Positions 34,845 to 46,050 of a stretch of 64,000 nt of DNA are shown here, one piece after another. Under the pieces are notes generated by a model, which was given only the letters and a program-made list of their open reading frames with translations, did no database searches and was not told the DNA's origin. Position 1 is the first letter of the stretch. Every line of letters starts with the position of its first letter. This DNA comes from Sesbania bispinosa (taxonomy: Eukaryota > Streptophyta > Magnoliopsida > Fabales > Fabaceae). The stretch is from NCBI GenBank assembly GCA_026901365.1, contig QLOH01000312.1:868001-932000 (forward strand), read 5' to 3'. The position numbers were made by a program, and so were the translations under genes.

Positions 34845-34877
<33 letters not shown>

Positions 34878-36235
34878 TATATATATAACCCTAAGGGTTA
34901 CAATCCCATCATGTCAAGACAAAAGTAAACTTATATACAATACATGCCTTGAAGGATAAAATTAACATTTCAAAATTTGAGTTAACCTATACATATGTAC
35001 AGCTATACAAAACCAACTAAACTAAAAACTAGAACTCCAATTCAAAACATGCTCCTGCTCCCAACTCAAGGATCCGTGCGAGGCGGTACCTGCACTCCTA
35101 GATTGTGTCCACAGAACGTGTGGTGAGACAATTGTCTCAGTGAAGTACAACTATGCAAATGTAGTGTAGGTACACTAATTAAATGATATGCAACAGTTAT
35201 AACATACACAGATACATAACAATCAATTCAAATAAATGCAACTTATGATGCAACTCACTGTTGTGCCCAGCAGGCATGATCTTATCACTTAAACTGGAGT
35301 TATAACTGAGCTCAGGCTACGGAGAACGTCTCCTCTGGGGACGAATCCCACCCATTACTGGACCGAAGTCAAGTTTTTACATAATTACTCATTTTAACTC
35401 ACGGTCGGAGCCGGCTTGTATTAACTCACGATCGAAACCGGCTTAAATTAACTCAATACTCATAATCTCAATGAATTAACAACTAATAATAATCATATAA
35501 CAAGAACATTAAATTTCGTGAGTTTCGTAACCTAAGGTTCCATGTAATCAATAGATAATTCTTCCTAAATCTTTCAATACATGTAATCCTTAACAATCAA
35601 CATTTTAACATAAAGAAGAGGAATTAGGAGAATTGGGATCATGCTCAAGGTTCACAACTATAGAAGGTGGAAGTGTGTGAGTTGTACTCACCTATACTCG
35701 ACAATTGAAGAAAGAAGAACATATTAAGGTGGATCACTTGATGATTCCTTGCCCCAAAACCCCTCTTCGAGCTTCAATTCAAGCTTCCTCTCTCTAAAAC
35801 TCAGAGTCTCTCTCTCTCTAACTAAAAGAAGAAGAAGAAAGAAGATTGAATTCTGATTCTAAATTAAGGGTTTAGTGCCTATAAGTGAATTCTCGCTCAA
35901 GCGAGATATTCTCGCTTGAGCGAGCGTGTCGGTTGCATGCTTTTCCTTCACATTCTCGCCCAAGCGAAACTGTCTTGCCCAAGCGAGAATGATCCAGAAA
36001 AGACCCCCTCTCTGGACGATTCTCGCTCAAGTGAGCCCTTCTCGCTTAAGCGAAAATTGTCCAGAGAGCCTTTCAAAAGTTCCCCTGTATCTCGCTTAAG
36101 TGAGTTGGCTCGCTCAAGCGAGATATGCAGAAAACTCAAACTTACCCCTTTTGCTGCATAATTCGCTCAAGCGAGATTCTAGCTTGAGCGAGAATACTGA
36201 AACTTCCAAAATTAGTTTTTATTCTAAATCTTTCT
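34695..36235 (-). repeat. Reversed gypsy LTR (CTCGCTCAAGCGAG family), 5' end cut
   Basis: On the minus strand it ends ...AAGATGTTACA at 34695. Inside are the GTGCCCAGCAGGCATGAT block (35265), the splice-donor hairpin (35677-35691), a CTCTCTCTC leader (35808-35818) and the palindrome array (35889-36193). About 100 bp of its start are missing because the next element begins at 36236. Same family as 5424-5681. Confidence 0.8.
35889..36193 (-). promoter_or_regulatory. Palindrome array CTCGCTCAAGCGAG
   Basis: About ten copies of CTCGCTCAAGCGAG or CTCGCTTGAGCGAG. Variants differ mainly by C-to-T or G-to-A at CG sites (GCTCAAGTGAG, CGCTTAAGCG). A TATAAG-like sequence lies just outside the array at about 35879 on the transcribed side of the LTR. 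Confidence 0.85.
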
Positions 36236-38091
36236 TGTAACATCCCGCAAATTAGGAACTTAATTAATTTATTAGATTGCATATAAGAGAATTAAGTATT
36301 AGTAATTAGAGGGAGGAAAATTAAGGAACTATAGGTTAAAACCCTATCACAAATCAAGTTATGTTTTAACTTAAGAGAAATTGAGAAAATTAAGTTTTGG
36401 TAATCGATTACAAGGACTCTGTAATCAATTACCCGAGAGCTAGTTTTTAGGTAATCGATTACTCACAGGCTGTAATTGATTACCTGAGAGCTGAGTTTTT
36501 GGTAATCGATTACAGGGATTTTGTAATCGATTACCCGAGAGCTGATTTTGTGTAATCAATTACTCACAGGGTGGTAATTGATTACCTGAGAGCTGAGTTT
36601 TTGGTAATCGATTACCAAAGGTTGTAATCAATTACCAGATTCTCAGAAACGTTTTCCAGTGTAAATTCTACCTCTGGTAATTGATTACAGCACGATTGTA
36701 ATCGATTACCAGCTGTCCAGTATATATACTCGGACATGTAAAATCTGAAATTATTATTTTCTCTTCTTCTTCTCCACCGAGCCCTAGAGAGAGAGTGAGT
36801 GAGTTAGAGAGAGAAACACCAATTGGAAGCTTAGGAAGGAGGATCAAAGCTAGGATTCACCAAAGGAACTCCCAATTCATAAATTCCTCTTGAGAATCTC
36901 AAGAAATTGGTGAGTATAACTCACACACTCTCACTTTTCTTTGAATTTGATTTTCTCCCCATTGTATGATCCCTACTCTCTTGATTCCTTTTCTAATTGT
37001 AAATTATAGTTGGATTGTTGATAGTGGTGTAAGATTGATTAGTTTAATCGGTGATTTTCATTGAAAACCTTAGGGTAGCGAGATTTACGAAAGTAGCGAA
37101 ATTACGTAACTTGCGAAATGCTTAATGTATGATCCCTATCCTTCCATTTCCCTTTCTATTTAGTTAATTGATTGAATTGATGTAGTTTATGCTAGAATTG
37201 AGTGATTCATGCTAGGAATTGATTATAATTCCCTTAGATTTCGAAGTTACGAAAGTTACGAAACTTACGAAAGTTTCGAAACACTCGATATTTCAGCTTT
37301 GGGTTATCAATTCACTTTTACCGGTTTCGACCGTGAGTTAATTAAGTCAGCCTTGTGCTGTGAGTTAAGAAATGGTTTGAATAAAAAAAATTATATTGAC
37401 TTCGGTCCAGTTTGGGTGGGATACGTCCCCGGGAAAGACGTTTCCCGTAGTCTGAGCTCAGTTCTAACTCTAGTTTCAGTAATAAGTTCATGCCTACTGG
37501 ATTTCAGTAGTGAGTTGCATTTTATTGATTAAGATTATGTTAGTTATGTTATGGTATTGGAATGTAACATGATGATTGATATTGATTAGCTTGGTATGTC
37601 TTCATTTGTGCGTATTCCATGTACACTTAGCATGATTAGTTATATTCACTGAGGCTTTAGTCTCACCACGCGTTTTGTGGATAATCTAGGTGTGCAGGTA
37701 CCCTCAGGAAGTAATAAGTGAGTTAGAGCAAGAGACGTGGTTTTAGATGTTCCTTTTGGGATTATGTATATATATAAGTTGTATTTGTTTTGGAACTCTG
37801 TTAAGTCGTTCAGTTTGTAGCCTTCGGGCCTGATGTATATATGGAGCTTGTATATGTATATAGTTTTATTAGATGTTAGTCTATAATCCTTGGACCAAAT
37901 ATATATGGCTATGTATATTATGGACTTTGGTTAAAATTTTAAGGCTTTGAGTTACTCATATTTGTATGAGTTTCGTTGGATACTTGTGTAAATGTGAGCT
38001 TTGATATCCAGGATTATATGTTTTAGTTTCTAATGTTCAGGATTTAGTTTCCAACGAACTAAGTCTTGAATTTAGAAATTAGGGCGTTACA
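36236..38091 (+). repeat. 5' LTR of a Ty3/gypsy element (Tekay-like), GGTAATCGATTACC family
   Basis: TGTAACATCCCGC at the start, GGGCGTTACA at the end, 1856 bp, followed by a primer-binding site. It contains the palindrome array (36399-36711), TATATATA (36721-36728), a GAGAGAG leader, GTGAGTATAACTCAC (36910-36924), and a TGTGCAG acceptor-like site ending at 37696. The matching 3' LTR is absent. Confidence 0.88.
36399..36711 (+). promoter_or_regulatory. Palindrome array GGTAATCGATTACC (5' LTR)
   Basis: About twelve copies. Roughly half have the central CG changed to TG or CA (GTAATTGATTAC, GTAATCAATTAC) while the arms stay intact. The array ends 10 bp before the TATA box. Confidence 0.88.
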
Positions 38092-38094
38092 TTT

Positions 38095-38112
38095 TGGTAT
38101 CAGAGCAGTTCA
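38095..38112 (+). promoter_or_regulatory. Primer-binding site, initiator tRNA-Met type
   Basis: TGGTATCAGAGCAGTTCA begins three bases after the LTR end. TGGTATCAGAGC is the standard plant initiator-Met tRNA complement. Confidence 0.85.
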
Positions 38113-38230
38113 ATCCAATTGGACTGTGGTAGTAGGATTTTCCTTGTGACTTGTTATTCTGATTTATGCATTGTTTTGTGAATTGAGAGACTGATCACCT
38201 CGATGTTTACTTAATGATGTGTAGATAATT

Positions 38231-39307
38231 ATGGCAAGTGGCAGGAGGGGTCGTCCCAGAACCAATTTCACTTCTCAGAATCCACCACCTGACCCAGTGG
38301 CAGCAGCTCTGCAAGCATTCACACACATGATGGGAGAGCAGGCGGCTACTAATACAGCAATACTCCAAGAATTGGCCCGTAGAACAGCGGGAACACCTCA
38401 TGCTCCTGTTGTGGACCCATTTGTCCAAGGGCTGGCGGAATTTCGAAAGCATAACCCTCCTCAATTCAATGGAGTGTACGATCCAGACGTGGCATCCAAC
38501 TGGCTGAGGGATCTCAACAGAATATTTGATGTGATGAAGTGTGCGGATGATTCTAAGGTTGGTTTTGCAATCTACATGCTGAGAGGTGAAGCTGAGGATT
38601 GGTGGAAGACGGCAAGTGTTAGGCCTACTGTGACGGGGGCTCCGATTACATGGGGCATCTTTTAGACTTTATTTCTAGACAAATACTTTCCTGCTACGGT
38701 TAGGAGACAGAAGGAAGCGGAATTCTTACAATTAAAGCAAGGAAGTTTGACAATGGGACAATATGTAGCTAAGTTTGAGGAGTTGGCCAAGTACTCAAGG
38801 TACCTGTAGACAATAGCTGATGAAGAGTGGAGGTGCACTCAGTTTGAGGGAGGTCTCCGACCTGAGATACTGGATCGGGTTGGAACCTTAGAGATCAAGG
38901 ATTTTCCCACCCTGATCAATAAATGCTACATTGCGGAGAAGAACATCCGAGGAACCACTACTTCAACACCACCTGCTGATAATAAAGGAAAAAGGAAGAT
39001 AGAGGGATCGAATCAGTTTAGGGGCTCGAGGCCTAAGTGGCAAGGCACCTCCGCCTTGACTACTAGACCGGCCCAACGCCACAGGGCACCTACTTGTCCC
39101 AAGTGCGGGAAGGAACACTCTGGAGAGTGCTTGACGGGGAAGAATGTATGTTACTTTTGCAAGCAACCTGGGCACATGAGGCATGAGTGTCCCAAGAGGA
39201 AGGATCTCCCAAAACCCCAAACCACCGGAAGAGTCTTCACTCTGAGCGGGGAAGTGGCAGCTTCTGCTGATAATTTGTTGCGAGGTATGTGCACCCTAGG
39301 AGATTGA
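38231..39307 (+). pseudogene. Ty3/gypsy gag (capsid and zinc knuckles), broken
   Basis: The ATG at 38231 follows the primer-binding site by about 120 bp. The N-terminal part (RRGRPRTNFTSQNPPPDPVA) precedes a retrotransposon gag domain (PPQFNGVYDPDVASNWL, EDWWKTAS). A CCHC knuckle, CYFCKQPGHMRHEC, lies near 39150, with another CPKCGKEHSGEC just before. Two TAG codons (38663-38665, 38807-38809) and a TGA (39305-39307) interrupt one frame that otherwise continues into protease. The first two sit where a tryptophan or arginine codon is likely, consistent with C-to-T decay. Confidence 0.88.
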
Positions 39308-41015
39308 ACCTTAATTGTATTATTTGATTCAAGAGCCACTCATTCCTTCATTTCTCTTGATTGTGTAAAACAGTTGAACTTGCATGTTGTATCTTTTCCT
39401 TATGTTCTTAGTGTTGTTACTCCCGCCAAGGAGGCCATTTCTACTTTCCTTGTGTGTATTCAGTGTCCCATTGTGATACAAGGGAAGGCCTTCGAGGTTG
39501 ACCTAGTTTGTTTGCCTTTACGGGGTATAGATGTTATTCTTGGTATGAATTGGTTGTCTTCAAATAGAGCCATGCTTGATTGTTTTAACAAACAGGTTGT
39601 CTTTCCACTCCTTCCTCCTCTTTTAAGGGAGAGACCATCAATTCTTTTGTCCAGTGTCACTGAATTGTCTGAATGCCTTAGTGATGGGAGTGAGTGTTTT
39701 GTCTTATTACTTTCCTCAACTCTAGAGTCCAAGATAGATTTAAGCAGTATAACTACAATTAGAGAGTTTCAAGATGTTTTTCCTAGTGAGGTAACCACCT
39801 TACCTCCAGACCGAGAGATTGAGTTTACCATAGACTTAGTACCAGGTACGAGACCTATCTCTAAAGCACCATACAGAATGTCCCCACTAGAACTTGGTGA
39901 ACTTAAAGCCCGGTTAGAAGATCTTATGTCTAAGGGGTTCATTAGGCCTAATGTGTCACCTTGGGGGGGCTCCAGTGCTTTTAGTGAAAAAGAAGAATGG
40001 GAGTATGAGGCTGTGTGTAGATTATAGGCAGTTGAACAAGGTTACCATTAAGAACAAATATCCTTTACCCAGAATAGATGACCTTCTAGATCAACTTAGG
40101 GGAGCCTCAGTTTTCTCTAAGATAGATTTAAGGTCCAGTTATCATCAGATCAGGATTAAGGGGGAGGATATACCAAAAACAGCCTTCAGGACTAGGTATG
40201 GGCATTATGAGTATTTGGTGATGCCATTTGGAGTAACCAATGCTCCTGCTGTATTCATGGACTACATGAATCGAATCTTTAGGACCTATCTGGATCAGTT
40301 TGTTGTTGTATTCATTGATGATATTCTGATCTACTCCCGTAGTGTAGAAGAGCATGAGAGACACCTTAGGATTGTGTTAGGAGTTTTGAGAGAGAAGAAG
40401 TTGTTTGCAAACCCTGAGAAGTGTGAGTTTTGGAGTGATAGAGTTCAATTTTTAGGACATGTGATTTCCAGTGAGGGTGTGTCTGTTGATCCTAGCAAGG
40501 TAGAAGCTGTCCTTGAATGGGAAAGGCCTAATACCGTTACGGAAATTAGGAGTTTCCTAGGATTGGTCGGCTACTATCGGAGATTCATTAAAGGATTCTC
40601 CCAGTTAGCCTTACCTCTCACCAGGTTAACTCGGAAAGGACAAGCCTTTGTGTGGGATGAGACTTGTGAGCGGAGCTTCTTGGAGCTCAAGAAAAAGTTA
40701 ACCACCGCTCCGGTATTGGCATTACTGGAGTTGACCAAGGCCTTTGAGGTATATTGTGATGCTTCAGGGAAAGGTTTAGGATGTGTTCTTATGCAGGATA
40801 GGAGGGTAGTAGCTTATGCATCTAGACAGTTGAAACCACATGAAGAGAATTATCCTACTCATGACCTAGAGTTAGCTTCTGTGGTATTTGCCCTCAAGAT
40901 TTGGAGACATTACCTGTTTGGTGCGAGATTTGAGGTATTTAGTGATCATAAGAGTTTGAAATACCTTTTTGATCAGAAAGAACTCAATATGAGGCAGAGG
41001 AGATGGATGGAATTT
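39308..41015 (+). pseudogene. Ty3/gypsy pol: protease, reverse transcriptase, RNase H; integrase missing
   Basis: Protease: DSRATHSFIS near 39330 has Arg in place of the active-site Gly, then GIDVILGMNWL. Reverse transcriptase: PYRMSPLELGELKARL, then after a one-base slip in a run of seven G at 39963-39969 the frame changes to LLVKKKNGSMRLCVDYRQLN, KIDLRSSYHQIRI and the catalytic FIDDILIYS at about 40312. RNase H: YCDASGKGLGCVLMQD and HDLELASVVFALKIWRHYL to RRWMEFL at 41015, where the sequence changes abruptly. Integrase, chromodomain and 3' LTR are deleted. The body of RT is otherwise open, so decay is young or slow. Confidence 0.9.
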
Positions 41016-41605
41016 CTCAATACCTTCTTGCATTTACTTTTGTGTACAATTTGAAGCCAAATCTAAGTTCAATAATAAATAAGTTTAATTGAGGTTAATT
41101 GAACTAAGATAGACACATGTAAATAGGTACATAAGTAATTTAAATAACATTATTTCCGCAATAAAATGTCATAAACTTTATGCTTTAATAAAATGTAGTC
41201 TCTAACTCTATGATATGTAAATTGGGTGCTTTCTATATCACTGTTCAATCATGAGCCAACTTATGATAATGTTTAGAATGAACCTTAATTCTTGATCAGT
41301 TATTTTTTATGACAATGTTTTGGTCAACTGCTAGCACTTCTAAATGGAACGAAGGCTGAGATTCATGGCATTCAGGATGGTGGGTAGTGAAGATTGTTCT
41401 CTGGGTTGTATTTACAATCTTCTAAATGATTTTACCGTATATATCATTGTTTTAAACTGATTTGTGATTATTTCTTTTTCAGGTTTTTCCTCATAATTCA
41501 ACTAATAAGTATAATCAGCGTCATTACATGACTGAATGATTGTTGGGCGTCTGATTCTTGGATATTGATATTGGTATTCATTAAGTGCTTGTCATTTTGC
41601 CTTAG
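41016..41605. other. CACTA interior next to the captured exon
   Basis: Intron-like AT-rich sequence with TTTCTTTTTCAG at about 41474-41483. No exon beyond the one at 41606 could be matched; intron DNA of the same donor gene is likely. Confidence 0.4.
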
Positions 41606-41836
41606 GGACACTACCATCCTGAAATTCTGAAAGCATTACAACAACAGGAAGAAAGGCTGATCGTGAGCTCTTGAGCCTTCTACAATGATCGTTTTCCACT
41701 CTTTGATGAGTATGTGACAACCATGTTTGGTTATGATATGGTAATTCCTATGAATACTGGTGCTGAAGGTGTGGAAATTGCTATGAAATTAGCAAAAATG
41801 TGGGGTTATGAAAAGAAAAGAACTCCCAACAATGAG
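41606..41836 (+). pseudogene. Captured exon of an ornithine aminotransferase gene
   Basis: It is bounded by GCCTTAG and GTATAAC splice sites and holds 77 codons: GHYHPEILKALQQQEERL, AFYNDRFPLFDEYVTTMFGY, then MVIPMNTGAEGVEIAMKLAK and MWGYEKKRTPNNE. This is the ornithine delta-aminotransferase core around the NTGAEGVE substrate/PLP-site region, an enzyme of mitochondrial arginine-proline metabolism. One in-frame TGA interrupts it, in place of the Arg expected before AFYND. It lies between gypsy remains and the right subterminal CACTA repeats, so the transposon carries it. Other exons not seen. Confidence 0.82.
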
Positions 41837-42565
41837 GTATAACTATGAGAATTATGTGTCTTATCTCCTAATAGTTGTAATAGCTTGATATTTTGCATTT
41901 GTGTCTTTACTTGTTGTACTCATTGATAATGATTCTAAAATCATCATTATTTGTTTTCGTGAAATAACTTGTTCACAAACACTTATAATTCTCAATTTTT
42001 GTATACTTCAATGATTTAGATGTTTTATTTGCCTTTTTGAGGTAAATTTTGAGGTCATAATTTATATATTAAGTAGATCAAATATTACTATAAAAATGAT
42101 TACAGGATGTTTGAATTGATAAAAAAAAAAGTTAAAGAATAAAGACGAAAATTAGAGACAGATATTGCAATATTAACTTCTTCGGATTAGAGACGGAACA
42201 TAAGTCAGTCGCAAGTTAGAGGCGGAAACTTCAAACATAGAGATGAAATAGAACTTACTACTTTAGCGACGGACAACTAACTCCATCTCTGAATAGAGGC
42301 GGACAATTAATCCCCCAGAGATGTACTCAATCCATCTCGGTTAGAGATGGAATCACTTAATATTTATTATACTATTAGAGACGGAAAAATTTCATCTCTA
42401 CTTAGAGACGGAAATAAACATTTCGTTGCTAAAAAATTTGCGACGCACAAATCAGCGACCACTTGAATTTCATCTTTGATTCCGTCTCTAACACTGTTAG
42501 CGATGGAAAAAGTTCATTTTAGAGACGGAATTTTTCCGTCTCTATTTTTTATTTTTCTAGTAGTG

Positions 42566-43095
42566 AAAATTTAAAAGCATTAATTTTAAATTATTACAAT
42601 CACTTATTACTAAATTCATGGTCATGTAAATAATCTCTGTTTTTTTTTTATTTTCTCTTAAGACCTTTCATTTTACCATACAAAGCTATTTCACATCAAA
42701 TAACATATTGTCATAATTAGAGTGCAAACACGTTAACATATGTCATATCAAAGCTTAATTTATGATAAAATATGCCTACAAAAGATTAATATTCTAAAAT
42801 TATTTTACATAACTATAATTGTAATACTAACAACACTACAAAAAAAAGTCAACCTTAGGTTAGATTTTTTAAAGCAATATGCAATGTAATTGAAGAGGCA
42901 CATAAACATAGTCCCAATAGTAGAAACAAAGAGAGGTTATCAAACCCATTTACCCACTTCTTTATGAATGAGTTAATATTTATTACCATGGTAAATATAA
43001 TAAAAAATAAATAATTAATAAGCACTTTTACTAAAATGACCCCAGTTTTGGTTATATCCCTAAGGCAACCCCATACTACACTTCTTTTATATATA
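42566..43095. other. Intergenic stretch
   Basis: AT-rich. CACTACAAAAAAAAGTCAAC at 42834-42853 resembles a CACTA-type end, but no partner end was found. No genes. Confidence 0.4.
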
Positions 43096-43343
43096 CTAGC
43101 GGAAAGACAGGCACGACAATGCCTGTCTTTCCGCATTTCTTATTTTTATGATCCCTCTCCCTCTTTCCCCATCTTTCTGTTATGAAGTCTCTTTTCATCT
43201 TTCTATATATTTTAGGCCGTTATTAATTTTATTGGGTGGTTATTGGTTAGTGGGAACAGTAAATCAGAATATAAAATAGGGGTATAATGGGAATGGAAAA
43301 GTGAAAACCAAAACTCCCCTACTCTCTTTATATATAGTATAGA
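43096..43343 (-). mobile_element. Mini-Helitron (248 bp), minus strand
   Basis: On the minus strand it starts TCTATACTATATATAAAGAG after an A and ends CTTTCCGCTAG before a T. The 3' hairpin is exceptionally strong: two perfect 15-base arms (43099-43113 and 43120-43134) around a six-base loop. The stem overlaps the C of CTAG with no spacer. No coding capacity. Confidence 0.7.
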
Positions 43344-44756
43344 TCTTTATTATATATAAAAGTAAGATAGTGAAAGAAGGATTTCAAATCTAAAGTTAGG
43401 ACATAATTGTAAATTCTTTGTACAAAACTTCTAAAAGTAGAAAGTGTCTTTTAAAATATTAAAAAGGTTTAAATTATTTATTTATTCTTACATTCAGAAA
43501 TTAAAAATGTAATAATATAATTAGACAACATTATTATTTCCATAAATGTGTAGACAAGAAGTTAATAAATTAAAAAAAAAATTAAGATTGTTAACAAATT
43601 AAATGTGTAGGCAAGAAGTTAATAAATTAAAAAAAAATTAAGATGGTTAACAAATATTACAAATAATTTATCATTAATATTAATAAGGTCTAATAAAATT
43701 ATTTTTTTAAAAATACATTTTAAATTAAAAAATTAAGAATAAGAAATTAAACAAATATCAATACTATAGGCCATTTTTTCAAATTTTAATATTAAAAAAG
43801 GATTTAAATAAAAACAAATTATCTTTGATATTAATAAAATATTATTTATTTAATGAGATATATTTATTTTAACAAATATCAATATTAATTGTAATTTGAG
43901 AAATTTCCATATTAAAAAAATTTTAATTTTTTAAAAAAATAATTTTAAATGCCATTTAGCCTATTGTTGTAATTTCAATATTAAAAAAATGTTTAACTTA
44001 AAAAAAACTTATTTTTAAATATTAATATATAGAGAGAGTTGATATAAAGTTAGCTAATAATTAATTTAACCTAACATTATTATAGTTAAATAAAAATGTT
44101 TTAGTAATGTAAAAGATTATTTATTTATAGAGATATGTTTATTTTAACAAATATCAGTGTTAAAAGCCTTTAGCAATTTCACTATTAAAAAAATAACTAA
44201 AAAACATCAATTTTAATATGAATATATGGAGAGTTTATTTTTATTTAATTTTTATATAGAGTTTAATTTTATTTAATTTGTTTTGGTTTTTAGTATAACT
44301 AAAATGTTTTAACAAAATATAAGAATTAATAATTAATTTAACCTAATATATAAAGAGTTCATTTCCTATTAATTTACATTAAATTAATTACATTATTACA
44401 ATCATATTAACCTAACATTATTTTTAATCATTATAATAGGCGTTATGCTTTTTATCGTGTCAATACGTTAAGCTGATACTATGTAATGATAATAATATAT
44501 TAATATATAACGCGTATAGACTATGTATGTTACATTTTTTATTATTGATGCTTAAACGTTACGTTCTGATTAGTTCATATGTCTTTCAATTAATTACTTG
44601 CATATATAGCCTATCCATTTGTATTCTTTTTTATCTCTTCCAATACCCATGACTGCTTAATATTTGGTCTTCGTTTATTATCCTTCTCATGTTTACTCAT
44701 CATAGATTCATCTATTTCTTTAGTTTAAATTTCCCTCATTCTTTTGTTCTTCAATA

Positions 44757-46050
44757 ATGACTGAAAAACTCACTTTTATTAAAGATCTTACCGATACCCG
44801 AATTGATCATAAATTTAGAGTACGTATTATTCGTTTATGGTCAGTTCCCGAATATAAGAAGCCACCTCAAAGTAACAGTGTTGATATGATCTTACTTGAT
44901 AAAAATGTTAGACACATCAATTTTTTTATTTACTTTATTTCCAAACTTATGCATACTTTAACAATGAAAAATATTCTTTTGTCCAGTGTGATAGGATACA
45001 TGCTTCAATCAAATGCGATCTTATTAACATGTTCAAAGGATTGGTGGTGGAAGGAAATGCATGCATTTTAGAGAATTTTTTGGTTGAAGAAACAAAAAAT
45101 TGTCCTATGGTTCCTACAAAATATGTTTGAGAAAGACTTTTAGTGTTGGGACAAAGTACTATTGTGACCATTGCAAGAAGATAGTAAATGCTATGAAAGG
45201 GTATGCTTATAATAACCAATCCATTTATAAATTTAGTTTGAATAATTATTAGAATGTTTCATCATGGTTAAAAAACAATTTCCTTCAGTTTTAAACTGCA
45301 GGTCAGGGTCACAAATCATACGAGATCAACGATATTTGTGTTATTTGATAACTTATTGTCCTCATATCTAGAAGGAATGACTACAACAAACCTCTTTAAC
45401 AAATATAAACAGGTTATTCTATACTTTTCCTATGTTACCACTTAAAATTTATTCATGTTACTTTTATGTGAGTAGTCCTTTATAACAATTATTTTACATA
45501 TTTTTTTAAATATGATTGGTGACGCAGGAAGATGAATCTCCAAGTTTCCCTATTGAGTTCCATGCATTTCAAAATAAAGTCTTCGTGTTTAAAGTGTAAA
45601 GTACTAATAAATTAAATATAGAAGATAATTGACAATCATATACTGTTAAAAGGATGTCTGATGACATAAATATGATAAAAGAGTATAAGAAACTACATTC
45701 AATAGAGGTACTTTAATTGTTTCTTAAACTTCAATTCATAATTTTGTTAACTCCATTTTTCATCCATCTTCTACTTACAATGTTCAAAATATTGAAGGAC
45801 TTTGGGGATGGAAAAGAATTCCAATAAAATCCTATTCTCACCCCTAATTTTTTTTTACAAATATAAGGTATTTATGTACTTTTAAAATTCATATTTTATT
45901 TTATTAAAATATTATATCTAAATCAGGAAGAAAGAGAGGGATAGAAAATGATGGTATTGTCATATTAGAAGAAGAAGATGAAGAAAAGACTCAAAACCCA
46001 AGTATAAAGTTATCAAAGTTGTCAACATCAAGAAAGAACCAACAAAATAA
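44757..46050 (+). pseudogene. RPA70-like gene of Helitron 3, several exons
   Basis: Exon 1 is 44757-44906 (50 codons; FIKDLTDTRIDHKFRVRIIR to SVDMILLDKN, then GT). Exon 2 starts at 44987 after TTGTCCAG: CDRIHASIKCDLINMFKGLV ... EETKNCPMV, then a TGA at about 45128-45130. Further blocks are VRVTNHTRSTIFVLFDNLLS (about 45301), DESPSFPIEFHAFQNKVFVF (about 45531) and a Lys/Ser-rich tail near 45930-46045. This is the order of OB folds in the RPA1-like protein of plant Helitrons. Stops and frameshifts show it is dead. Confidence 0.75.

Larger units (their letters stand above)
34288..42565. mobile_element. CACTA element (8.3 kb) with captured and nested DNA
   Basis: The left end CACTACTAGAAAA and right end TTTTTCTAGTAGTG are inverted, and AAA flanks both sides (34285-34287, 42566-42568), fitting the 3-bp CACTA target duplication. 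Subterminal regions (34300-34680 and 42130-42560) are packed with AGAGACGGAA-like motifs in both directions, the usual transposase-binding layout. No transposase gene is present; the interior consists of a reversed LTR fragment, a truncated gypsy element and an ornithine aminotransferase exon. It would need a helper element to move. Confidence 0.88.

Noticed and set aside
42834..43090. CACTACAAAAAAAA as one end of another CACTA element
   Set aside because: No matching inverted end or target duplication found nearby.
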